Below, piece by piece: positions 11,161 to 21,563 of a DNA stretch of 64,000 nt. The notes below the pieces were generated by a model. It had not been told where the DNA came from. It saw only the letters and a program-made list of their open reading frames with translations, and searched no databases. Origin of the DNA: Aradus depressus. Lineage: Eukaryota > Arthropoda > Insecta > Hemiptera > Aradidae. The position numbers were made by a program, and so were the translations under genes. The number at the start of each line of letters is the position of its first letter. Positions within the stretch are counted from its first letter, which is position 1. The DNA is taken from NCBI GenBank assembly GCA_963662175.1, contig OY759215.1, forward strand, positions 42,611,213-42,675,212, in the 5' to 3' direction.

Positions 11161-11677
11161 ATTTTTGCTAAAATTTTAAATGTTGTCAATTTGGAAAACC
11201 CCATATTATTTCCAACAACGCTAAAGTGAAACTCGCAATGTCCAATGAATTTCTCAATACGTATTATTATTATTATTAGTATATATTATTAAAATCAAAA
11301 AAGTTGTTGATGGTGTGAGAAGTTCTTCAACCATTGTCTCTCTGTTCAGATAGTTTGCACAGTTTGTATGTTATCAATAACACCTCACTTGTACATTCAT
11401 TAGTTGTTATTGTTTTGTTTACCCAGTGAGTGTCGGAAATTGTATGTTTCTGCGCACAATAAAACTTTTACCACCGCCCTCAATGTACTAAAAATAAATA
11501 TTTTATGCCACTGTGATCCAGTGATAACGAGTGTGGTCAGTCATGACGAAAGCACTGTTCGATTTTCGCTAAAGCAGACCCAGACCGGGTGTTATTTTGT
11601 ACTTATCACTGTCCAAATTCACTTCATTTTATTGTCATAGATTTTTATTACAATTCTCATAAAATACTCCTACTACA

Positions 11678-12050
11678 TATATATTCTTACAGAGGGCGCC
11701 GGTAGCTCAGTGGTATGCGTGCTTGACTTCTGTGCTCAAGTACGTGGGTTCGTAACCCGACCGAGGCCCTTAGTTTATTTTATCTGGGAGGTAAAATAAA
11801 CTTAAGCACGCCGTCCTTTGGATGGGACGTTAAGCGATGGTCCCGAGCCTGTACAATGTCAGGTACTCGTTAAAGACCCCTACCCTAGATGAATAAAAAT
11901 TTAGGGTAGGCAAAATTTAGGACTCCCAGAGTAGAGTCGGGCTCATGTCCACCAGAGTGACGAAAGAGCACTCTGGTAGTAGGCGATATGACCTCGTAGT
12001 TAAAGCCCGGGCATGAGTCATAAAACCTAACCTAACCTATATATTCTTAC
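11678..12050 (+). mobile_element. Full-length tRNA-derived SINE (subfamily A) with perfect 13-bp TSD
   Basis: The element spans 11691-12037. The tRNA-like head has an A box (tagctcagtggtatgcg) and a B box (gggttcgtaaccc). The ~270-bp body contains the cggatgggacgttaagcg-type block (here tttggatgggacg) and the gggcatgagtcataaaa block, and the tail is CCTAACCTAACC. The target-site duplication tatatattcttac is identical on both sides (11678-11690 and 12038-12050). This is direct evidence of LINE-type retrotransposition and of a recent insertion. The transcript would be made by RNA polymerase III from the internal boxes. Confidence 0.95.
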
Positions 12051-12475
12051 TTTCTTATACTTTTAGTATAAAGATGTATTATAAGCAAAAATCCGATAAA
12101 GAGTTTTCAATGGATTTTTGCTTTTCATTTGTCCCTTTGATGATGGCTGTCTGTGTGTTATGTGACTGGAATTTTGTGAGCGCTCCAACACAGAAACGGT
12201 TTTAGTTATGAACTTAAAATTTGAAACGAGGATGTCACTTATACTAACTTAGATCTGATTAGATTTTGGCCAAATCGTACGAAAATTGAGATTACCACTT
12301 ATATTTATGACCTAATGAAAAAACTCTTCGTTGAGGATACTAAGGGGCCTGGTTTGCGAGAGCTGTACTAAAATGTCGTTCTGAATCCTGTTTTCGTACT
12401 AAATTTCCAATTGCTAATGTGTCCTCAGATTTGAGCACAAAGCGCCCCAACGAATGTACAATAAATAAATAGGCA
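12045..12475 (+). repeat. R900 family, 5' part
   Basis: It begins tactttcttatacttttag with the hairpin CTTATAC/GTATAA, then caaaaatccgataaagag. The conserved body words are gagcgctccaacacag, tgaacttaaaatttgaaacg and gattttggccaaat. The SINE at 11691-12037 sits immediately to its left. Confidence 0.7.
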
Positions 12476-12654
12476 GTCAACATCCAACTAGACCCTGAGA
12501 TGTGTCCATTTCTTCAACCCCTTTTCTACATTAAAATTAACCTACTGGGATGGAAAAATGCCGAAACCAGTTCTAGAATAAAATAACCAAACATAACCAA
12601 ATAAAATTTTTGGACTTATACCTCTGTATAACTTATTTAATAAATAGTAATGTG

Positions 12655-13905
12655 TACATTGTAACACATAGCAACGCATTTTTATTCTTATACCTATAGT
12701 ATAAGGAAGTTTTGTAAACGTGCAAAAATCCGAGATCGAGGTTTCAACTGATTTTTACGTTTGAAGGTCCCCTGAATACGTTTTGACCATTTTCGCGATG
12801 ATGTCTATGCGTGTGTGGATTTGTGTGTGCTTATGTAATTGAAAAATTGTGAGCTCTCCACCTCAAAAATGATTGTAGCTATGAACTTGAAATTTGGAAT
12901 GAAAAGGTCACACATTCTAACTTAGGTCTCATTAGTAACAGTTGTAGAGAATACTAAAATACATAATGTATATTGAATATGATTTTTTACAGGTCGTCCG
13001 GTTTTCGAGATGCCGTAAACCATCTTGAAATGGAGTTTTGAAACACATATTTTTAGACGTTTCCTTGATTTACCCGAAAACGTTTAATCCTATTGAAAAA
13101 TTGATTCTCACCAAAATTATTCCTCATAAAATTTCCAATCGCCAATAAGTCCTTAAATTTGAGATGGGATCAATAGGATAAAAGTAATATCACCCCGAAA
13201 ATTGTTAACTAAATGTCTAAAAGGAATGGTTAGGTTAGGTTTTATGACTCATGCCCGGGCTTTAACTAAGAGGTCATATCGCCTACTACCAGAGCGCTCT
13301 TTCGTCACTCTGGTGGACATGAGCCCGACTCTACTGTGGGAGTCCTAAATTTTGCCTACCCTAAATTTTTTTTTTATTAATCTAGGGTAGGGGTCTTTAA
13401 CGAGTACCTGACATCGTACAGGCTCGGGACCATCGCTTAACGTCCCATCCGAAGCACGGCGTGCTTAAGTTTATTTTACCTCCAAGATAAAATAAACTAA
13501 GGGCCTCGGTCGGGCTACGAACCCACGTACTTGAGCTCAGAAGTCAAGCAAGCATACCACTGAGCTACCGGCGCCCTCTGTCTAAAAGGAATATATCCAA
13601 GTAATTTTTATATCGTAACTCATAGCAACGAACTTTAAAATATGGTTTTTTGAAAAATTATAAAAAGTAAGAAAAATATGTAACGTGACCATTACATGAT
13701 TTATCAACAACGCTTACAGATAACTTTCTTTCCTTCCCCTTCTCGAAATCATTTAATTTTGTCTCTTTGTATAGCGTTATCTTGAGAGTAGGCATTATTA
13801 TACCCAGTAATGTCAGTATGAAATAACTTTGGAAGGAGGAAAGAATGTGATCTGTGAGCGTGGTTGGTATAAGAAAGTCCTGTAATGACCACATCACAAT
13901 TTTTT
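12655..13905 (+). repeat. R900 family, near full length, interrupted by a SINE
   Basis: The 5' hairpin cttatacctatagtataag lies at about 12687-12705. The body includes caaaaatccgagatcgagg and ggtcccctgaa. The SINE of 13228-13578 splits the copy, and the 3' terminal block continues to ggttggtataagaaagtcct and accacatcac near 13900. Without the SINE it is about 0.9 kb. No coding potential is seen; a frame over 13658-13897 is a shadow. Confidence 0.7.
13214..13592 (-). mobile_element. Full-length SINE-A with perfect 14-bp TSD, inserted in R900
   Basis: The element spans 13228-13578 on the minus strand. The TSD tgtctaaaaggaat occurs at 13214-13227 and 13579-13592. The tail (left side) reads ggttaggttaggtttt. 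The B box reads gggctacgaaccca on the plus strand. Confidence 0.95.
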
Positions 13906-14260
13906 AAATATATTATTATTGGTAGTTTTCATCAACAAGGATAAAAAAGAAATATAGAAAGTAAAATATATAATTCATGGGACCTTGAAATTTCGATTAA
14001 TTATTTTCCCAATATGGTCGCTGCACCTTCAAAATATATATTTTGGTTTTTATAATTATTATTCTCTAAAAATGTCGGTCTGATTATGACATTCACTTAC
14101 CTCTCTCGTAAAATTTAGCGAAAAGCGTATAGCGAATTTCGAGACTATATGTACTAGGGATAGCTGTTGGAAGTAGAATGGGATTGTAGAAAGTTCTGTT
14201 ATTAGCTATGACCTAGCTAGACGAGTCTGGTACACTGTCACATCTATCTCTGCGCCCACT
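13906..14260. other. No feature recognised
   Basis: AT-rich unique-looking sequence with stops in all frames and no motif I can name. Confidence 0.5.
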
Positions 14261-14261
14261 T

Positions 14262-14600
14262 CTACATTATAAATAAACATTGAAAGTGAAACTATTCAAA
14301 TTATTTTCTATTTTAAGAGTGGGGCATTGGGTTAATTGTGAAATAGAATGGGTTCATGATGATGGGGCCAGCACATATGGCGACGGTCGCTCAAGAGTAC
14401 CTTGTTAGAAACCCGGCCGAGGCCCTTAGGCCTTAGATATAAATTAACACGGAAAGTGAAACTGTTCAAATTATTTTGTATTTTAAGAGTGGGGCATTGG
14501 GTTAATTGTGAAATAGAATGGGTTCATGATGATGGGGCCAGCACATATGGCGACGGTCGCTCAAGAGTACCGTGTTAGAAACCCAGCCGAGGCCCTTAGG
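14262..14600 (+). repeat. 170-bp tandem direct duplication
   Basis: Two consecutive copies (about 14262-14431 and 14432-14600) share gaaagtgaaact, gagtggggcattgggttaat and gatgatggggccagcacata with few differences. Each ends in a SINE-like aaacccggccgaggccctta segment. The duplication took in the head of a SINE-B copy, so it postdates that insertion. Confidence 0.85.
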
Positions 14601-14910
14601 TTTCTATCTGGGAGATGAAAGAACCTTGAGCACGCCTTCCTTCGAATGGGACGACAAATTATGGTTCTGAGCCTGTACGATGGCCATGAGGACTAGAGCG
14701 TAGGGCTTTTGTTACATGATCTCACCATTGTTGTGGGTCCGAATCCCGTCCCGAGAGTTTTATTTTGTAGGTAGAACTCTCTCCCAGGGCCATGGATGTT
14801 GTTAATAACTTAACCGTTATAGAGACATGGCTAATATACATTGTACATAAGGCCAAAAATAAATAAAAAAACATTTAGGATTCCCACATTCGGGCTCATG
14901 AGGAGCAAAC
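14535..14910 (+). repeat. SINE-B copy split by a SINE-2 insertion
   Basis: The left part runs through ttcgaatgggacgacaaat and gagcctgtacgatgg to about 14681. The right part resumes at catttaggattcccac (14872) and tcgggctcatgagg. The two halves are collinear parts of one SINE with a second SINE between them. Confidence 0.75.
14682..14871 (+). mobile_element. SINE-2 family copy (~190 bp, A-rich tail)
   Basis: The tRNA-like start has gactagagcgtagggcttt and a B-box-like gggtccgaatcccg. The body has gtaggtagaactctctccc and catggctaatatacat, and it ends in aaaaataaataaaaaa. A second copy lies at 31074-31262. It differs from SINE-A/B beyond the head. Confidence 0.75.
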
Positions 14911-15134
14911 ATGCATTTTGTCTGCAAGTAGACCTCCTCGTTTGGGAACATATGCGTATAACCTCAAATATTTTGAGAACATATGCGTATTGAGAACATA
15001 TTTTGCGACCTATTCCGCCGATTCAAAATAAGAAGTTTGGTTGTAGACATTGGTTATTGACATATGTTCAACCATTTTCCCGTGATGATGGGACAACCAG
15101 TTAAACAAACATTCAATTTTTATTTAAATAATTA

Positions 15135-15400
15135 GTTATTGTGTTAACTACGAGGTCATATCGCCTTATACGGGAGCGCTCTTTTGTCATTCTGGTGGAT
15201 ATGAGCCCGACTCTACTGTGGGAGTCTTAAATTTTGCCTACCTAAATTTATTAACCTAGGGTAGAAGTCTTTAACGAGTATTTGATATCGCACAGGCTCG
15301 AGAACATCGCTTAACGTCCCATTCGAAGGACGGTGTGCTCATGATTTTTTCACCTACCAGATTAAAAATCTAAGGCCCTCGGCCGGGTTTCGAACTGAAT
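15135..15400 (-). repeat. SINE-B copy, partial
   Basis: The minus-strand tail block (ttagttattgtg) is fused by a ~15-bp deletion to ttaactacgaggtcatatcg. The body is intact through tcccattcgaaggacgg and it ends in the B-box region gccgggtttcgaac. The head upstream of the B box is missing. Confidence 0.8.
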
Positions 15401-15479
15401 TTTATTCACATAGATAATACATTTTTCTGATTTGTGTAGATATAGGGGAAAGCTAACAGGATAATAACAAATAAATAAA

Positions 15480-15800
15480 AACAAAAAACTTGTTTAATTT
15501 TTATATTCTCTAATTATACAAAAGTATATACATAAAGTGTACCGGTTTCGGCTTACGCTATCGTTGAAAAATGACATTTAAGTTAGCTAGGTTGCTATAT
15601 TTATACATTCTTCAGGTTGCCTGGGATTACTTAAGACTGTGAAACATATACATAATCTCAGGTAACCTGAAGGAGGATTGTATAAAATTGGACAACCTAG
15701 CATACTTGAATATCGCTTCTGAACTTTGTGCTGACGATGGCGGAATCCGAAACCGGTGCACTTTAGTTAAACAAGTTGTTTGTTTTCATTTATTTTACAT
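15480..15800. mobile_element. Foldback element with diverging hammerhead-like arms
   Basis: The left arm (aaagtgtaccggtttcgg at about 15534) and right arm (ccgaaaccggtgcacttt at about 15747) are inverted. An inner inverted pair is at about 15590-15625 (ttgctatatttatacattct) and 15670-15705 (gattgtataaaattggacaa). On the plus strand CTGACGA (15731-15737) fits the hammerhead CUGANGA box and is followed by GAAA (15749-15752) and the palindromic ACCGGT, but the cleavage-site base is G (15758), which is not expected to cleave. The left arm has lost its CTGANGA. Confidence 0.6.
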
Positions 15801-16690
15801 AATAATAATTATTGCTTTAACTTTTGTTTTTATTATTATTTTTATTTATAAACTTTATATCAACTTATTTTTTGTATTTACTTCTTTGTCTCAGGTATGG
15901 ATTTTTGGCAGTCTTATTAACACAGTTCTACGTAATTAGTAAGTGTACTTTTATGAAATTTCATCCCGACTTAGAGACTTATGTTTGCAAAATGTTTACA
16001 TCTACTGGAAGCTCAACAATGGATGTATCGAATCGTATAATACTACACCAAAACACGCAATAATTTCATAATATTATTTACTTGAAACGGCGATTCAACT
16101 GTTTTTTAAAGATTCAAGCTGAGAAAGACGGCACAAATGAGACTGTAAAAGGCAAATTACGGATTCAGTAAACCAAAATATATAATCAGTGCTTGTTCTT
16201 TAACATTTGATTGGACTGAATTTTAATAAAATTTACATGTAATATCCCTTATAAGCCTGGTTCAAAAATAGACCACGTGACATCTCAACAACTCTAAAAT
16301 GAAAGTGGGGACCTATAGTATAGGTCTCCAATATGAGGAATTAAACATTGAAATTAATTATTCTTCAATTTCTTTTATACATGAAATTATGATAGCTAAA
16401 ATAAGATATATATATAACTGTGATTGTAGTGTCTCTAAATACCGCGAGAACATAGCGTCGATGGTAGTTTTCGAATTTATTGTTGAAATGCTACGATTCG
16501 TATTCATTTGTAGATTAAGTTTGTCATTTAAAAATGAAATAAGCTTTTCGGTATCTCCTGAAATGGGTAAAAAATTTATATTATTTTTTGTGACAATATG
16601 ACAACAAATATATTATTTATTGATCGATGTTTTCAGCAGTTATTATTATTATATATTAAGAACAATACTATATATATTAATATATATATA
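15801..16690. other. AT-rich stretch, no gene recognised
   Basis: The frames here (around 15688-16063 and 16299-16601) have AT-driven composition and no motif I recognise. (TA)n lies at about 16670-16692. Confidence 0.5.
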
Positions 16691-16699
16691 TAGGTTAGG

Positions 16700-17047
16700 G
16701 AGGGCGCCGGTAGCTCAGTGGTATGCGTGCTTGACTTCTGAGCTCAAGAACATGGGTTCGTAACCCGACCGAGGCCCTTAGTTTATTTTATCTGGGAGGT
16801 AAAATAAACTTAAGCACGCCGTCCTTCGGATGGGACGTTAAGCGATGGTCCCGAGCCTGTACGATGTCAGGTACTCGTTAAAGACCCCTGCCCTAGGTGA
16901 ATACAAAATTTAGGGTAGGCAAAATTTAGGACTCCCACAGTAGAGTCGGGCTCATGTCCACCAGAGTGACGATAGAGCGCTCTGGTAGTAGGCGATATGA
17001 CCTCGTAGTTAAAGCCCGGGCATGAGTCATAAAACCTAACCTAACCT
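16700..17047 (+). mobile_element. Full-length SINE-A, left arm of an inverted pair
   Basis: Head agggcgccggtagctcagtg, B box gggttcgtaaccc, tail cataaaacctaacctaacct. It lies tail-to-tail with the next copy, only ~5 bp apart, inside a (TA)n tract. Confidence 0.93.
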
Positions 17048-17052
17048 ATATA

Positions 17053-17390
17053 TAGGTTAGGTTTTATGACTCATGCCCGGGCTTTAACTATGAGGTCATA
17101 TCGCGTACTACCAGAGCGCTCTTTCGTCACTCTGGTGGACAAGAGCCCGACTCTACTGTGGGGGTCCTAAATTTTGCCTACCCTAAATTTTTATTCACCT
17201 AGGGCAGGGGGCTTTAACGAGTACCTGACATCGTAGGGGCTCGGGACCATCGCTTAACGTCCCATCCGAAGGACGGCGTACTTAAGTTTATTGTACCTCC
17301 CAGATAAAATAAACTAAGGGCCTCGGTCGGGTTTCGAACCCACGATCTTGAGCTCAGAAGACAAGCACGCATACCACTGAGCTACCGGCG

Positions 17391-17393
<3 letters not shown>
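17053..17393 (-). mobile_element. Full-length SINE-A, right arm of an inverted pair
   Basis: It mirrors the copy at 16700-17047. The centre aacctatatataggtt is itself palindromic. It ends in ctaccggcgccct followed by (TA)n at about 17394-17421. Confidence 0.93.

Positions 17394-17421
<28 letters not shown>
17394..17421. repeat. (TA)n microsatellite
   Basis: A dinucleotide run flanking the SINE palindrome on its right; a shorter TA run lies on its left (16670-16692). Confidence 0.9.
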
Positions 17422-17426
<5 letters not shown>

Positions 17427-18160
17427 TTTCTTAGATTTACACTACCTACTGCTATATTATTTTCTTTTACCCCAAATTTTATTTATTGTAACAAATTTAA
17501 GCTATCGGAGCATCTTAACCTAAAAGGTTCTTACCGAAAGATCGTTTTATAGTTCGTAATATTGATATTTTAGTTAAATTCCCTGCAACGGTAAATATGA
17601 TCAATAATGTTGGAAAAATACAATGTTTTATTTAATCTTTATTTTATGTATACATCTATGTTATATCTAATCATGAACGTAAAAATGCTCAAAAACACAG
17701 ACATCACAGATAAAGAAGTGTACAGTTGTGTACGCGCTGCATGCGCAGCCATCCGACACACACACACACACATGCACATCAACGAGACTTACGCTCTGAC
17801 ATAGCCCCTACCGAGAGCTAGGATGTTTACACATCAATAATTATTAAAAGTTTATGTAAGCTGTACTGCGCATACATTTTTCGTTAGCGAAAACAAGGAG
17901 TATAGCAATTAAATGTTGGTAGGTTATTTTGATAGGTTGGCTCCTGATGCAATTAGTATAGACTACTTTCTAGAGTCAAGGCAGCCGAACTGAGCGGCCT
18001 TGTCCGGCATCCCAATCAGAGCAGCCGTTTACAGCATACATGTTTTTTTCAAACCATCCACTCGACATATCTGCTGGCTAGCCTGATAGGACTGTTATCA
18101 GCTATTAAAGCTGATATCCCAATTGTATTTTTCAGAAAGTCTTAAAATATCGTGCTAAAG
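17422..18160. other. No gene recognised
   Basis: AT-rich, with a short (CA)n at about 17756-17771. No motif recognised. Confidence 0.5.
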
Positions 18161-18500
18161 TCCGAAATATAGTTAACAACGGAATTTTATGTTTCAAGGT
18201 CCCCTGAGAAGGATTGTCAAGGAACTTATGAGGGCTCCAACTCAAAAATATTTGTAGCATTGAACTTAAAATTTGAGTTGATGACATATATGTTAACATA
18301 CATTTTACAAGATACCAATTATATTTATAATCTAATGAATAATCTCTTCAAATAAAAGTTGTAGTGAAAACTGAAAGGCACATTTTTTATGACATACGAT
18401 TTTTTGAAGGTTACGAGAAACATGACGAAAACCTTCTTATAAACATCTCGAAAGCCATTATTTTTTAATAAATTTTAGACTTTTGCTTGATTTATGCGAA
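18160..18500 (+). repeat. R900 family fragment
   Basis: The shared words are tccgaaatatagttaacaac, atgtttcaaggtcccctgag, gggctccaactcaaaaat and tgaacttaaaatttgag. Confidence 0.6.
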
Positions 18501-18503
18501 TGA

Positions 18504-18668
18504 TGTTAGTTATTGTGACTCATGCCCGGGTTTTAACTACGAGGTCCTATCGCCTAATTAGAAGAACGGCGTGCTCAAGATTTTTTCATCATCCAGATAA
18601 AAACCTGGCTTGGTTTCGAACCCGCGATCTTGAGCCAAGCACACTACCTCTGAGCTACTGACGCCCTC
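18504..18668 (-). repeat. SINE-B copy with large internal deletion
   Basis: The tail is gttagttattgtgactcatg and the head end is ctgacgccctcat. Most of the middle (from cgcctaattag directly to agaacggcgtgctcaag) is missing. Confidence 0.8.
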
Positions 18669-18919
18669 ATACATTAATGAAGAATTCATGGAAAATCAGT
18701 ATTGAACTATAGAATTATAGCGGTGCACACTTTTCATCAATCCTGACTATTATACGATTATTAAATACATATAATATACATTTTATTTAGAAAAATAAAT
18801 TATCTTTAGTCGAGAGATTAAAGAAAAAATAAATAAGAATCACGTTTTAGAGGACACCATTCACATAATTTGGTTAGCAGGGAAAAAGGGAACACGGATT
18901 TATATAAGGAACGAAAAAC

Positions 18920-19177
18920 ATGAAGACTCCTGAGATTAGTTGTGGTTTGTGTTCTCTGGGGGAGAGGGATGACGTGGCCCTTCTGATAGACTGCCCCATC
19001 TATGCCATGATTAGAGACAAATACCTGGCTAGCTATTTGGGAGATGTTCCGGTAGATGTCTCTCAGCAACAGGCACATCTCCACAACTTACTGCTAGTCT
19101 CAGATGAACAGAAGCTTCATCATACTTATTTGTTTGTCCTAACAAGCTTCAAGTTCAGAAAACTTCTAAAAGACTAA
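18920..19177 (+). pseudogene. Non-LTR ORF2 C-terminal zinc-knuckle remnant
   Basis: The frame contains ISCGLCSLGERDDVALLIDC followed by PIYAMIRDKYLASYL. The C-x2-C ... C-P pattern and the basic R.KYL run match the knuckle that ends many non-LTR ORF2 proteins; the usual His between the cysteine pairs is replaced. An upstream in-frame TAA lies just before the ATG, so the frame is cut off from any RT. A homologous copy is at 44235-44465. Confidence 0.6.
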
Positions 19178-19202
19178 AATTACCTGTGGCTTTATTTAAA
19201 TT

Positions 19203-19534
19203 TAACCTTTTTAGGTTAGGTTTTATGACTCATGCCCGGGCTTTAACTACGAGGTCATATCGCCTACTACCAGAGAGCTCTTTCATCACTCTGGTGGACA
19301 TGAGCCCGACTCTACTGTGGGAGTCCTATATTTTGCCTACCCTAACGAGTATCTGACATCGTACAAGCTCGGGACCATCGCTTAACGTCCCATCCGAAGG
19401 ACGGCGTGCTTAAGTTTATTTTACCTCCCCGATAAAATAATTTAAGGGCCTCGGTCGGGTTTCGAACCCACGATCTTGAGCTCAGAAGGCAACCACGCAT
19501 ACCACTGAGCTACCGGCGCCCTCTAACCTTTTTA
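19203..19534 (-). mobile_element. SINE-A with 11-bp TSD inserted in LINE 3' UTR
   Basis: The element spans 19214-19523. The TSD taaccttttta occurs at 19203-19213 and 19524-19534. Compared with other copies it lacks about 25 bp around the tagggtaggggtc block. Confidence 0.92.
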
Positions 19535-19552
19535 TATATATATACTTTAACC

Positions 19553-19590
<38 letters not shown>
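19535..19590. repeat. (TA)n tract with duplicated TSD flank
   Basis: ttaacctttttatatatata occurs again at 19548-19567, so the flank was duplicated along with TA expansion. Confidence 0.8.
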
Positions 19591-19594
<4 letters not shown>

Positions 19595-19770
19595 GATTAA
19601 AGACGGCGCCGGTAGCTTCAGTATTAAGAAATCATTGTTTTGCTAGCTAATATTATCTGTTTTGTTTGTTTTTATTTTATTCCTTATTATTCAGAAATTT
19701 TTGTATTTATGTTTATGTGTCGAACTCCTTGCTGTAAGATAATTCTTTATGAACAATAAAGTTATTCATT

Positions 19771-20640
19771 CATTAAATTTAAACAATTTTTGAAGCAAAT
19801 GTTTAAATACAATAGGGCCGTTATCGAAAAAAAAAAAAAAAAAAATGTGACGTGGCCATTACAGTAGTTTCTTATTTTTCACGTACGATTTATTTTTGCC
19901 CTTGAGGTAGGTTTGAGCAATGTCTGTCTGTGGACGTGGGAGAGACCAACATGGATTGTTCACACCTCTCTGTACTGATCACACATAGCTGTTACCAAGT
20001 TGCTCCAGCCTCCAGACAAGATAACGAATGAAATTGCCTGGGATCCACCCCTCACTTAGCAACAACCCATTACTCCGACTTCTATTTAATGATACATTCA
20101 CATCAGTTTAACTTTCCCTTTTTAGGCTGGTCCAATATATGTTTTAATCAACTATACAACTTGCCTCCCTTCATATTACTAATATTTATTTTCGTTAAAC
20201 CATAAATAGGTAATTGGATACTTCATATAATTTTGTACATCAAAATAGCTTATAAATTGTATATATAAACCGATATTAAATCTTAACTTACAAACGAATA
20301 TGAAGCTAATAATAATAATATATATTTTTTAAATAAAGAAATAATAAAAGATAAATAAATATCAAATTTCTAATACAATAGGTATATATTTATATTTATA
20401 TTTTCAATTATAAACACTTTATATTTATATTTCTTCATGGTAATTCTTCTTAGGAAGATATTTAGGTGCGATCATGGGCTAAAAAAGATAAAAACAAGAA
20501 AAATAAATTAGTATATAAATAATAAAAAATAATGATTTAAATGTAGATTCGACAGAGCTTAAGGAGGATATTTATCAAGGAATATAACAGCTCAGATTAA
20601 AGAAAACAATCTACTTGATCGGTGAAAATGACGAATTAGA
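19771..20640. other. AT-rich, distant repeat, no gene
   Basis: 20150-20290 resembles 47030-47140 (ttcgttaaaccataaatagg against ttccgttgaaccataatatg), so it is a dispersed repeat of unknown type. A poly-A run lies at about 19827-19845. Confidence 0.5.
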
Positions 20641-20711
20641 GGGCGAAGCGCGAACCCGCGGTCTTGAGGCCAGTAGGCAAGCACACTATCTCTGAGCTTC
20701 CGGCACCCTTT
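20640..20711 (-). repeat. SINE-B head fragment
   Basis: Only the tRNA-like head remains: gcgaacccgcggtcttgagg, then ctctgagcttccggcaccct. Confidence 0.7.
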
Positions 20712-21009
20712 ATATTATTGATTCTCCAAAGAATCTACTGACATGTAAAAAAGTTAAAATATAGTAATTTGTTAAAAAATAAAAATAAAAATTTAAAAAA
20801 ATAGTTAAAAACCCTATTTAACAATATTTGTCTTGATTTGTTGATCGCTGAAGCTAAGGGGAAACATTATTTTTTTAGAGGTCAAGGGGCTTAAATATTG
20901 GTATTCTCAAAGTGTTAGCTAATAATAATTAATCTTTAATTATTAAAGAACAGCAAAATTGATTATTTATTTTTTTTTTTTGGGGGGGGGGCTGATAATA
21001 GGATGATTA

Positions 21010-21563
21010 AGGTTAATATGAAAATGGCTGATGTAGTGAGAAGTGATTATTTCGCAGGATGTCAAATATAAGGTAGTCTGACCTCTCACAGATTTTTATT
21101 AAAGTAATAGCTAGCCGGCTTTCGAGGTTTCCCTCATCATCAGGCAGTCTGATAAAAATTTTTTTGAATAAACTAAATAATAAAAATAAATAAATAAAAA
21201 TCTACAACAACAAACATTAACAATTTAAAATATCATGGATGGGGACAGACGAGTTATTCCTGTCCACCATCTGAGTCACAACTGGGAGAACGGTGTACGT
21301 GAGACGGTGAGAGTCTCACGTACACCGTTCTCCCAGTTGTGACTCAGATGGTGGACAGGAATAACTCGTCTGTCCCCATCCATGATATTTTAAATTGTTA
21401 ATGTTTGTTGTTGTAGATTTTTATTTATTTATTTTTATTATTTAGTTTATTCAAAAAATTTTTTATCAGACTGCCTGATGATGAGGGAAACCTCGAAAGC
21501 CGGCTAGCTATTACTTTAATAAAAATCTGTGAGAGGTCAGACTACCTTATATTTGACATCCTG
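21010..21563. mobile_element. Foldback element: near-perfect 251-bp inverted repeat with hammerhead-like cores
   Basis: The arms 21055-21305 and 21313-21563 are complementary with a single difference seen (A7T5 against A6T6) and a 7-nt spacer (ggtgaga). Each arm holds a hammerhead-like site pointing outward: minus strand 21109-21147 and plus strand 21471-21510. The outer prefix atggctgatgtagtgagaag (about 21024) also precedes the related foldback at 27835. No coding region. Confidence 0.85.
21471..21510 (+). ncRNA. Hammerhead-ribozyme-like motif
   Basis: CTGATGA (21475-21481), one extra T, stem II GAGG/CCTC closed by GAAA (21483-21494), then GAAA (21495-21498) and the palindromic stem III AGCCGGCT (21498-21505). 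The cleavage position is A (21506). Stem I is short (GC/GC). The minus-strand copy (21147-21109) is identical. An extra nucleotide between the CUGANGA box and helix II is known in one natural viroid hammerhead, so it does not by itself rule out activity. Confidence 0.6.

Larger units (their letters stand above)
18905..19770 (+). mobile_element. Non-LTR retrotransposon C-terminus and 3' UTR, interrupted by SINE-A
   Basis: A coding remnant (18920-19177) is followed by a 3' UTR that a SINE splits at 19214-19523. It resumes after an (AT)n run and ends near 19770 with gaacaataaagttattcatt. The matching minus-strand terminus at 43780-44465 ends in a similar AATAAAATGATTAT. A 20-bp SINE head scrap (gacggcgccggtagctt) sits at about 19603-19622. 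Confidence 0.6.

Noticed and set aside
11694..11770. tRNA genes at SINE heads (11694, 16700, 42823, 53236 and inverse copies)
   Set aside because: A and B boxes are present, but each is followed by the same ~270-bp SINE body and the acceptor-stem ends do not form a mature tRNA; they are tRNA-derived SINEs.
17041..17062. Interstitial telomere at CCTAACC runs
   Set aside because: Only two to four units, always at SINE-A tails; not a telomeric array.
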